This document shows, piece after piece, positions 41,655 through 48,937 of a DNA stretch of 64,000 nucleotides. The notes beneath the pieces were generated by a model. That model searched no databases. It was not told the origin of the DNA and saw nothing but the letters and a program-made list of their open reading frames with translations. The stretch's first letter is position 1; each line of letters opens with the position of its first letter. The translations under genes were made by a program, and so were the position numbers. Origin of the DNA: JAMZMI01 sp039944535 (GTDB lineage Bacteria > Bacteroidota > Bacteroidia > Cytophagales > Cyclobacteriaceae). The stretch spans positions 248,001-312,000 of the forward strand of contig JBDUYP010000007.1 in assembly GCA_039944535.1 (NCBI GenBank). Reading direction: 5' to 3'.

Positions 41655-44111
41655 ATGAAAAAGTTAGGAATGACCCTCTGGGGCATTTGCGCAGCATGCA
41701 TGTCGTATGCTCAATTCAGTATTTCAGGTACTGTGAAAAGTGAAAAGGCAGAAGTGCTACCGGGAGCCACTGTCTCTATCAAAGGCGCCACTACTGGTGC
41801 CATTACAGATGGCGATGGCAACTACGTGATCAAGGACCTTTCAGAGGGAACTTATACCGTAAAGGCAGAGTATCTGGGATTTAAGAGTTGGGAAAAGAAG
41901 GTTGACTTGACCGGGAATGCGACAATTAATTTTGCTTTGGAAGAAAGCGTGTTTCAGGGTGAGGAGGTAATCGTATATGCTACGAGAGCCAACGATAAAA
42001 CACCAACCACATATTCTGAGGTGAGCAAAGAAGAAATAGCGGATAGGAACCTTGGACAGGATATGCCCTACATCCTGCGTTTCACACCATCTATGGTGAC
42101 TACATCAGATGCTGGTGCGGGTGTGGGCTACACGGGTATGCGCATTCGCGGAAGCGACAACACCCGAATCAATGTGACTGTCAATGGTGTCCCAATAAAT
42201 GATTCAGAGTCGCACGGTACCTTCTGGGTGAACATGCCAGACTTTGCATCATCGGTAAACAACATACAGGTGCAGCGCGGGGTAGGAACCTCCACCAATG
42301 GCGCGGCGGCATTTGGGGCCACCATCAACATGCAGACCAGTCTGCCATCAGAAAATGCCTATGGCCAAATCGACAACTCTTTCGGTTCGTTTGGCACAAG
42401 GAAACACACGGCCATTTTCAACACAGGGCTGATCAAAAACAAGTGGTCTTTTGAAGGAAGGCTTTCTCAGATTGCTTCTGACGGATACATAGATCGGGCT
42501 TCTTCAGATTTGAAATCTTACTATCTGGCGGCTGGATATTATGGCAAAAAGACAACTGTAAAGGCGCTCACTTTTTCAGGAAAGGAAGTCACTTATCAGT
42601 CCTGGTATGGTACGCCGGAGGCCAAGCTTTCAGGAAGCGCCGAAGACATTCAGGAGTTGATAGATTGGGGTGGTGAATACGGCACACAGGAGCAATTGGA
42701 CAACCTGATGAATTCGGACAGAAGGTTCAATTATTACCTCTACGATAATGAAGTGGACAACTATCAGCAGGATCACTATCAGCTTCATGCTAGCCATACT
42801 TTCAGTGAAAAGCTAAACATCAATGGTGCACTCCACTACACGTATGGTCGTGGTTACTTTGAGCAATATAGAAATGATGACGATATGGCCGACTACAATC
42901 TGGAAGAAGTGGTACTCGAAAACGACACTGTACGTTCTACTGACCTGATTCGTAGAAGGTGGCTGGAAAACCACTTTTATGGAGGAACTTTCTCGGTTAA
43001 TTATGCTAGCGGAAGTATCCTGACTACTCTGGGTGGTGGGTACAACTTCTACGATGGTGATCACTTTGGTGAAATCACTTGGGCTCGGTTTGCTTCCAAC
43101 TCCGAGATCCGAGACCGGTACTATGACAACTTTGGCCGTAAAGGAGACTTTAATGTTTACTCCAAAACCAATTTTCAGGCTACTGAAAGCTTGAATTTAT
43201 TCGCTGACTTGCAAGTAAGAATGATCGACTATCACACCAAAGGAGTGGATAGCGATTTGAGAGATATCGATGCAGGTGACAATTACACCTTCTTCAATCC
43301 AAAGGTTGGTTTTACCTATGCGCTTTCTGCTCAGGACAATGTTTACGCCTCGTTTGCGGTAGGGAATAGAGAGCCGGTACGATCCGATTTTATAGACGCC
43401 CCAAATGGCGCCACACCTAAGCCGGAAACATTAAACAACCTTGAGGCCGGTTATCGGTTTAGCGGAAGCTCGTTTTCCTTATCCGCCAACTATTACCTGA
43501 TGAGCTACAAAGATCAACTCGTGTTGACAGGAGCGCTCAATGATGTAGGTTCCGGTATCAGAACCAATGTACCGGAGAGTTACCGAACAGGTATAGAAGT
43601 GGTGTTGGGTGTTGAGATATTTGATGGTCTCGACTGGAACGGAAACATTGCGCTAAGCGAAAATAAGATCAAAAACTTCACGGAAGTGGTGTATGACTAT
43701 GGAGCCGCTTTTGATGAGTTTAACGTAATAGAAACGGAATACAAAAACACCGACATTGCCTTCTCACCCAATGCCGTAATCGGAAGTTCCCTCTTGTTTG
43801 AACCTGTGACCGGTTTGACTTTTGAATTGCTGAGCAAGTATGTAGGTAAGCAGTATCTGGACAACACCCAGAACAGTGATCGGGCAATTGATCCTTACTT
43901 CATCAATGATTTTAAGATAGATTATGGCTTCAGCGTGAAGTCTGTTGAGAACATCAGACTTTCACTTTTAGTCAACAATATTTTTGATGTGAAGTACTCG
44001 TCTAATGGCTATACATGGGGTTACTATGCAGGAGATTTTCTCTATCAGCAAAACAACTACTATCCGCAAGCGGGGACTAATTTCTTAGCTGGGCTCTCCG
44101 TCAGATTCTAA
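41655..44111 (+). CDS. TonB-dependent receptor, predicted thiamine uptake
   Basis: An 818-residue outer-membrane receptor. A signal peptide (about 1-19) precedes a carboxypeptidase-D-like domain (ISGTVKSEKAEVLPGATVSI and following, about 22-105), a plug domain with GMRIRGSDNTRINVTVNGVP near 161-180, and a 22-strand-type barrel ending in the aromatic LAGLSVRF. The TPP riboswitch in its leader points to thiamine or a precursor as substrate, which is inference from regulation. The C-terminus abuts the convergent DUF4136 gene with no gap. Confidence 0.9.
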   Translation: MKKLGMTLWGICAACMSYAQFSISGTVKSEKAEVLPGATVSIKGATTGAITDGDGNYVIKDLSEGTYTVKAEYLGFKSWEKKVDLTGNATINFALEESVFQGEEVIVYATRANDKTPTTYSEVSKEEIADRNLGQDMPYILRFTPSMVTTSDAGAGVGYTGMRIRGSDNTRINVTVNGVPINDSESHGTFWVNMPDFASSVNNIQVQRGVGTSTNGAAAFGATINMQTSLPSENAYGQIDNSFGSFGTRKHTAIFNTGLIKNKWSFEGRLSQIASDGYIDRASSDLKSYYLAAGYYGKKTTVKALTFSGKEVTYQSWYGTPEAKLSGSAEDIQELIDWGGEYGTQEQLDNLMNSDRRFNYYLYDNEVDNYQQDHYQLHASHTFSEKLNINGALHYTYGRGYFEQYRNDDDMADYNLEEVVLENDTVRSTDLIRRRWLENHFYGGTFSVNYASGSILTTLGGGYNFYDGDHFGEITWARFASNSEIRDRYYDNFGRKGDFNVYSKTNFQATESLNLFADLQVRMIDYHTKGVDSDLRDIDAGDNYTFFNPKVGFTYALSAQDNVYASFAVGNREPVRSDFIDAPNGATPKPETLNNLEAGYRFSGSSFSLSANYYLMSYKDQLVLTGALNDVGSGIRTNVPESYRTGIEVVLGVEIFDGLDWNGNIALSENKIKNFTEVVYDYGAAFDEFNVIETEYKNTDIAFSPNAVIGSSLLFEPVTGLTFELLSKYVGKQYLDNTQNSDRAIDPYFINDFKIDYGFSVKSVENIRLSLLVNNIFDVKYSSNGYTWGYYAGDFLYQQNNYYPQAGTNFLAGLSVRF

Positions 44112-44690
44112 TCACTGAGCCACGTTGTTGTAGGCCAGTAGTTTGTATTGATTCAGAATTGTTCGCACAGCGTATTTGGCATCTTTGCTGAAAAGCGTGG
44201 CATCATCAAAAAGCCCGCTAGCATAACCCTGCCAGATTACGCTGTGCGATTTTGTATCTATAAAATCGATCAAAAGCGTTCCCTTTTTCAGATCCATGGC
44301 GGCCTCATTGTACTTGGCGATATCTATTTCGGCCAGGTCTTCTTCCGATAGATCGTATTGTCCGTAGTGGTTGTCCCAGCTTTCGAGCTCCAGCTGGTCA
44401 TAGCCCTGCAGCCGGAAGTCTTCACCAAAGATTTTGTAAGCTATCAACAGAGATGGGCGCTTTTCGTTCAGGCGGTAACCCTGTGACTCCATCCGGCGAA
44501 CTATCTCATCTTTGATCAGAAAATCGCTCATGCCATTATAGTTTATGGTATCACTTGTGGAAAGGAAGCTAAAAGTTTTATATTTCTTAAAACTTCCTCT
44601 GTAGCTATAATCATAATCGACTATATATTCCCGTTCGGCGATGCAGCTTGCAAGGAGAACGAGTGCGGCAATGGCAAAGAAATTTTTCAT
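44112..44690 (-). CDS. DUF4136-family lipoprotein
   Basis: A 192-residue predicted lipoprotein starting at the ATG at 44690, giving signal peptide MKNFFAIAALVLLASC with the lipobox LASC. The region DYSYRGSFKKYKTFSFL and the later IDFIDTKSHSVIWQGYASG fit the DUF4136 family, whose function is unknown. It lies between the TonB receptor and a thiamine-kinase-like gene but on the opposite strand, so a functional link is doubtful. Confidence 0.75.
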   Translation of the reverse strand: MKNFFAIAALVLLASCIAEREYIVDYDYSYRGSFKKYKTFSFLSTSDTINYNGMSDFLIKDEIVRRMESQGYRLNEKRPSLLIAYKIFGEDFRLQGYDQLELESWDNHYGQYDLSEEDLAEIDIAKYNEAAMDLKKGTLLIDFIDTKSHSVIWQGYASGLFDDATLFSKDAKYAVRTILNQYKLLAYNNVAQ

Positions 44691-44741
44691 AGAGTGGTAT
44701 TTTATCATTCTAAATATAATCACGAAACTTTGAAATAAGAA

Positions 44742-45374
44742 ATGTCTTCACACCACATAGTACGAGATGAGCAGGAGCCAGCACTGCTCTTAACTGCCTT
44801 GGAATCAAGTCAGTGGCCGGTAATACTCCAGCTTTTTGGCTGGTCTCCGACGGTGCTGGCAGCAGAAAGTGTGCTCGATCAAATCTCATCGTTAGGTCAT
44901 AAGGTTGACATTGCTCTTGTGTCTGTAGATCAGGTCAATTACTGGAAAGAACAGCTTACTTATCAAAACCCTGTAGATTTCCGGCCTGTTCGTGAAAATT
45001 TGATTTTTGATGTGGCCAGTACCGCTATTAGCGGAAAATATCGAGCCATCAATGTGGTGACTGATGATGCAGGATTACCTAATGTCATCGCCCAGTGCCA
45101 ACTGCATTTTCCCAATTTGGATGTGGTGATATATTCGGAAACGCAAAGACACATAATTGTAAAAAATCACATGTTCCAAAAGTGGCTTGCGGACTTTAGC
45201 CGCTTGTCGGTGATGCCCATGAGGGAAAATACCTTCATTTCCACGGAGGGTTTTGATCTGGATATGGGGGAGGAAAAGCTTGCCGATGGTATCACCCTGA
45301 CCAAAAAGAGAGAAGGTCAAATCTCCATCCGCATCAATCATGGACCGATCCTGATCTCTGAGGAAATCACTTGA
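44742..45374 (+). CDS. Thiamine pyrophosphokinase-like protein
   Basis: A 210-residue protein starting MSSHHIVRDEQEPALLL, which I recognise as the N-terminus of a Bacteroidota group annotated as thiamine pyrophosphokinase. The C-terminal segment GQISIRINHGPILISEEIT resembles the thiamine-binding domain of that family. The usual catalytic D-x-D-S and TD motifs of TPK are not evident, so activity is uncertain. Proximity to the TPP riboswitch and TonB receptor supports a role in thiamine salvage or sensing. The family assignment rests on recall and on context, not on catalytic residues. Confidence 0.6.
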   Translation: MSSHHIVRDEQEPALLLTALESSQWPVILQLFGWSPTVLAAESVLDQISSLGHKVDIALVSVDQVNYWKEQLTYQNPVDFRPVRENLIFDVASTAISGKYRAINVVTDDAGLPNVIAQCQLHFPNLDVVIYSETQRHIIVKNHMFQKWLADFSRLSVMPMRENTFISTEGFDLDMGEEKLADGITLTKKREGQISIRINHGPILISEEIT

Positions 45375-46620
45375 TCATAATCTGGCGCAGCAGCAAATCG
45401 CTCGTGCCTACAAATTCATTATGATCGTTGTAATCTGCCCATGGGCTGTTGGCGATGTACACCATGATCCGCTTGTAGATAAACCCCTGCGTCGGTTCGT
45501 TGAGGTATTTGGTGTTCTGGTCAAAAGCTGCATAGTTGTCCACTGCGGTTTCTTCTTTGTTCAAAAATAGCTGCGTGACCCTGATCGGTTTGGTGCCGTT
45601 TTGGATGGCGAAAAGTGCCTTTTTGTGATAATATAAACCGTCGATTCCCTTGAAAGGAATATCTGTAGCGAACTCCATTTTGGTCAGCTCCCTGCTGTCA
45701 AGGTTGAGTTTGAAAACACCCAGAATGTAATCAGCAATAAAAACGTTCTTGCCCGATTCATCAAAAGTGAGCCCCTGGAGGTTTAGGGTTTTGGCGCTGA
45801 GGTCTGCAAACACCACGATTTTGTCACTATCATCAATGGTATAAATCTGATTGGCGCCACCATCAGAAATGTAAACTTTGCCTGATCTGGAGACAATCAA
45901 ATCACCAAAAGTATGGCCGTCTGAAAGTGAGCCATGATGCTGGATAGCCTGGGTTTTCAGATCATAAGAAAACACGGAGGAGGAACCTTCCATTGATTCG
46001 GAAAAACCCTGCGTCTGTGGCAAAGCTGCCGAGCAGATCCAGAGCTTGTTGTTCTTTTCATCCACATCTATGCCCATGACTGAATAAAGCTCCGGCTGAT
46101 CTTCAAAATCAAAAAGTACCGTGAGTTGATCATCGATATATTGATAGACTTTTCGCGCCCAGACATCTCCTAAGAATAGGGTGCCGCGTGACTCATGCAC
46201 GCCGATTGCCTCGATATGCTGCACGCCTTCAATCGCCTTGTAGTGCTGACTGGCAGTGATCCGCTCGGATAGCTCTGCGGCCAGCTTGACAGCCGACAGA
46301 AATGGCTCAGAACCTTTGATGCCGGCAAAATCAGTGTCAGCGGCAAAATCCACCTGGCTGTTTATGGTGAGGTAAGTTTTCAGATATTGAGCGGCCGTTT
46401 CAGCATTTCCCGCAAGCGCATAACCAGCACCAATGTTGTAAATGATAGGTGGGTAAAGTGCCCGGAAGGAATCCGCCTTTTGCATGTTTTGCAAAAAGCC
46501 CGAATAGTCCTTTTGCTCGTAAGCGGCCATGCCCTGCTTGTAGTAGTGTCTCAAACTATCTATTTGCGAAAAACAGCTTGTAGAGGCAATCAGCAGAAGG
46601 GCAGCAATGACTTTATTCAT
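45367..46620 (-). CDS. Secreted TPR plus beta-propeller (SMP-30/NHL-like) protein
   Basis: A 417-residue exported protein from the ATG at 46620 (signal peptide MNKVIAALLLIASTSCFSQ). Residues of about 20-105 look like TPR helices (YYKQGMAAYEQKDYSGFLQN, IYNIGAGYALAGNAETAAQY). The remainder has repeated blade-like segments such as LFLGDVWARKVYQY, KVYISDGGANQIYTID and NVFIADYILGVFKLNL, typical of SMP-30/gluconolactonase-like or NHL propellers. It probably acts in the periplasm; substrate unknown. The end overlaps the convergent TPK-like gene by 8 bp. Confidence 0.7.
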   Translation of the reverse strand: MNKVIAALLLIASTSCFSQIDSLRHYYKQGMAAYEQKDYSGFLQNMQKADSFRALYPPIIYNIGAGYALAGNAETAAQYLKTYLTINSQVDFAADTDFAGIKGSEPFLSAVKLAAELSERITASQHYKAIEGVQHIEAIGVHESRGTLFLGDVWARKVYQYIDDQLTVLFDFEDQPELYSVMGIDVDEKNNKLWICSAALPQTQGFSESMEGSSSVFSYDLKTQAIQHHGSLSDGHTFGDLIVSRSGKVYISDGGANQIYTIDDSDKIVVFADLSAKTLNLQGLTFDESGKNVFIADYILGVFKLNLDSRELTKMEFATDIPFKGIDGLYYHKKALFAIQNGTKPIRVTQLFLNKEETAVDNYAAFDQNTKYLNEPTQGFIYKRIMVYIANSPWADYNDHNEFVGTSDLLLRQIMIK

Positions 46621-46670
46621 GATTAGTTGTTTCAAACATAACCACTGAAAGGAGAAAAACCCTTGGTCGT

Positions 46671-46693
46671 GTGAATTCATTCACATTGTGAAT
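46671..46693. promoter_or_regulatory. GTGAAT palindrome with extra half-site
   Basis: GTGAAT and ATTCAC (46671-46684) form a perfect 6-bp dyad around TC, and a third GTGAAT copy follows at 46688-46693. It lies 51 bp upstream of the propeller gene and 25 bp past the NACHT gene stop, a plausible operator for the former. Confidence 0.35.
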
Positions 46694-46717
46694 GGGGATG
46701 TGAAAAGGAATTAATGG

Positions 46718-48526
46718 TTAGGATTTTTCCTCTTTAATTAAATACTCGAAAACTCTATCATTTCTGTTTTTTATCTCTGTATTGAAATGATGTAGGCAAC
46801 TTCTGTAAATTCTATAAACATCGTTGAATGTAGCTTGGGACTTAAAAAGCTTGGTGTCCAGATTCCTTTCTTTTTTAATAATTTGTAGGTTAAAGGTTTT
46901 TCTTCCGTAATCTGATGGTATGATCAGTAGAGTTTCGAGATCGGATGAATTCCCGCTAAGAGCTACTGTTGTGGGGAATTTTGAGTAGAGGTCTTTGATT
47001 TGACTAGAGTGATTGGCAATAACTTTAAGAAGCTTTATTCTTGGATTTGAGTTTCTAAAAATCAATTTATAGTCAGGACTTTTTGTGATTTTGAACTCTG
47101 CATAGAATTGAAGTAAGGCCTCTGTAAATTGATTATTTGATTGAAGTTTATTGAACTCGTCAATAGCCTCCTGAAAAAGCGGAATTGCTATCTCACTAAT
47201 TACCAATAGCGGGTTTATTGTGTAGAGTAATTCAATCACATGGTCAGTATCAATGTTTTTAAGAACATTACTCAAAAGAGTCCTTCTACTTTCGTGTTCA
47301 AGCTTTGAAAGAAAAACTGCGGAAAGATATTCCTGAAATGAACGGTGAGTAAAGGTGTAATTCAGACCATCCATATGCAAAAGACAAATGGAACGGGTCA
47401 AATCCGTGAGCATAAATTCGGTTTCAAAATCCAGTTTGGTGAGTTTCTTGGATTTTTTAATGTATTCAATGGTCTGTGATTCAGAAAAGGCAAAGGCTCT
47501 GTCTACATAGGACTGAATAGAAAATGCCTCGGCCACTAATTTAATATCGTAGGGATTAAGGTTGGATGCAAATTTTCTATGAAACTGTGATTTAGTGCTG
47601 TCATGCCTAACTAGTAATGCCTCAAAAGCTCTCTCATAGAAAATGTTCATTTTATCAGAAAGAGTATTGTAACCAAATTCATCATATGTTATAAACATTA
47701 TTGTCGTCAATAGGGGATTGGATAAGAAGCTTTTGAATTTGGTGTATATCTCTTCTTTACCAATAAGACCAATAAACTCACCCTTGATTTCTTCATTAAA
47801 ATCAATCTTTTGTATTAATTCGATCGATTTATCAATGGTGAAAGGCCTCAGTTGAATTATTCTGAAATTATCCCAATTGGTCAATCTTTCATCAGGTCGA
47901 GAGGAAATAATTATTTTGAGTTTTCTACATTCTTTAAGTAACTCTCGAAGTTGTATTTCAAGTCTGTGCCTAATTTCAGGATCGACTTCATCAAAGCCAT
48001 CAAATATTAGGATGAATTTACCTGACTTGAATAACCCAGCTATATGGTCATTATTAATTTTCACCCCTGTCAGTTTTAGTTCATTTAAAATGAACTCCCA
48101 TAATGTAAGTTTTGAGTTGTTGATATGCTTTAGTTCGAAGAACAATGGGATACCATCCTTCTTTTGGACAAAGTGCAGATATAAATGTTTACATAAGGTG
48201 GACTTACCTAAACCGGCTGTTCCTTTGATTAATATTTTGTTGTGTTTAGCAAAGGGATCAAAGGTTTTAAAAGAAGTGTATTCCTTCTTATCAGTGAAGA
48301 AATAGAAAGGAGGTTCAACATATATATCTGATAGGTTTGATGGGTTATTCTTATTAATCAGATTGTGTACAACAGAGCAGTGATCACAAGTTTCTTCTAT
48401 GTATGCTTTGAACGACCCCTTGAACTTTGATCTTAATTTGGAATCCCATCCGTTCGTCAAGTTTGAAATGGTGTCTATCGTTATTTCAAGAGCTGCTTTT
48501 AACAGCGTTTCTCCAAATTCTTCCAT
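46718..48526 (-). CDS. NACHT-domain STAND NTPase (bacterial NLR-like, putative defence)
   Basis: A 602-residue protein with a NACHT NTPase domain: Walker A GTAGLGKST (102-110), Walker B FILIFDGFDEVD (171-182), sensor-like IIISSRPDERL near 205-215, and the downstream FTHRSFQEYLSAVFLSKL that is typical of NACHT proteins. The first 95 residues are a short helical N-terminus with no recognisable nuclease, protease or TIR effector. The last 160 residues are of unknown fold. Bacterial NACHT proteins of this size include anti-phage defence factors. The gene is alone, AT-rich, and followed upstream by repeat structures, which suits an acquired element. Confidence 0.8.
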   Translation of the reverse strand: MEEFGETLLKAALEITIDTISNLTNGWDSKLRSKFKGSFKAYIEETCDHCSVVHNLINKNNPSNLSDIYVEPPFYFFTDKKEYTSFKTFDPFAKHNKILIKGTAGLGKSTLCKHLYLHFVQKKDGIPLFFELKHINNSKLTLWEFILNELKLTGVKINNDHIAGLFKSGKFILIFDGFDEVDPEIRHRLEIQLRELLKECRKLKIIISSRPDERLTNWDNFRIIQLRPFTIDKSIELIQKIDFNEEIKGEFIGLIGKEEIYTKFKSFLSNPLLTTIMFITYDEFGYNTLSDKMNIFYERAFEALLVRHDSTKSQFHRKFASNLNPYDIKLVAEAFSIQSYVDRAFAFSESQTIEYIKKSKKLTKLDFETEFMLTDLTRSICLLHMDGLNYTFTHRSFQEYLSAVFLSKLEHESRRTLLSNVLKNIDTDHVIELLYTINPLLVISEIAIPLFQEAIDEFNKLQSNNQFTEALLQFYAEFKITKSPDYKLIFRNSNPRIKLLKVIANHSSQIKDLYSKFPTTVALSGNSSDLETLLIIPSDYGRKTFNLQIIKKERNLDTKLFKSQATFNDVYRIYRSCLHHFNTEIKNRNDRVFEYLIKEEKS

Positions 48527-48659
48527 AATCTAATGAGGTTATTGAAAAGAGTTCTCTCAGACAATTTGTGGCCAAGAAATATGTCAAAAAGAGGTCACAA
48601 CAATTTTGTAATAGTTCAATTTAACCGTTTTTCACAATAATTCAAAAACAAAAAAGAAA

Positions 48660-48755
48660 CTGGCTTGTAAGTACTTGTCAGCCTGAGCCTGTCGAAGGCC
48701 ATCCGTGCAAGAATGTCCATTTCGACAAGCTCAATGTGACATTCACTAGAGCCAG
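48660..48755. repeat. Imperfect hairpin repeat (REP-like)
   Basis: Inner arms at 48677-48696 (GTCAGCCTGAGCCTGTCGAA) and 48721-48740 (TTCGACAAGCTCAATGTGAC) pair at 16 of 20 positions; outer arms CTGGCT (48660-48665) and AGCCAG (48750-48755) pair perfectly. The CCTGAG/TGTCGAA core resembles dispersed intergenic repeats I associate with Bacteroidota genomes. Only one copy is in the window. Confidence 0.6.
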
Positions 48756-48779
48756 CTTCTAAGAAACAAACTCAACCAA

Positions 48780-48935
48780 CAAAAATCGTCTACACGTCAC
48801 TCAGAGCCCTTTTCAGAAATTCAAGTGGGAGAAAATGGCCGTGCAGTCTTTCAAGATCGAGAGAGATTCCACGGCTTCCATCGCACAATCAGTCCAAAGA
48901 GCCTCTGAATGACCGGGTTGCGCAGACGATTTTTG
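48780..48935. repeat. Nested inverted repeat, possible MITE or structured RNA
   Basis: Outer arms CAAAAATCGTCT (48780-48791) and AGACGATTTTTG (48924-48935) are perfect 12-bp complements. A second pair, 48798-48813 with 48896-48911, shares CAGAG and CTTT blocks, and a third pairs GCCGTG (48838-48843) with CACGGC (48870-48875). The stems nest in one another, so the whole 156 bp can fold as a long hairpin. It ends 3 bp from the stop of the von Willebrand A gene. Confidence 0.6.
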
Positions 48936-48937
48936 TT

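Larger units (their letters stand above)
48527..48937. other. Gene-free stretch with two inverted-repeat structures
   Basis: This 411-bp gap between the NACHT and von Willebrand A genes has no credible coding region. It holds the A/T-rich upstream region of the NACHT gene (48527-48659), an imperfect hairpin at 48660-48755 and a nested inverted repeat at 48780-48935. No tRNA or attachment site was found. Confidence 0.7.

Noticed and set aside
46718..48526. A multi-gene defence island around the NACHT gene
   Set aside because: Neighbours on both sides are a secreted propeller protein and a vWA protein with no defence features; only the NACHT gene is supported.
48527..48937. CRISPR array or tRNA in the gene-free stretch
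   Set aside because: No regularly spaced direct repeats and no cloverleaf were found; the structure is inverted repeats only.
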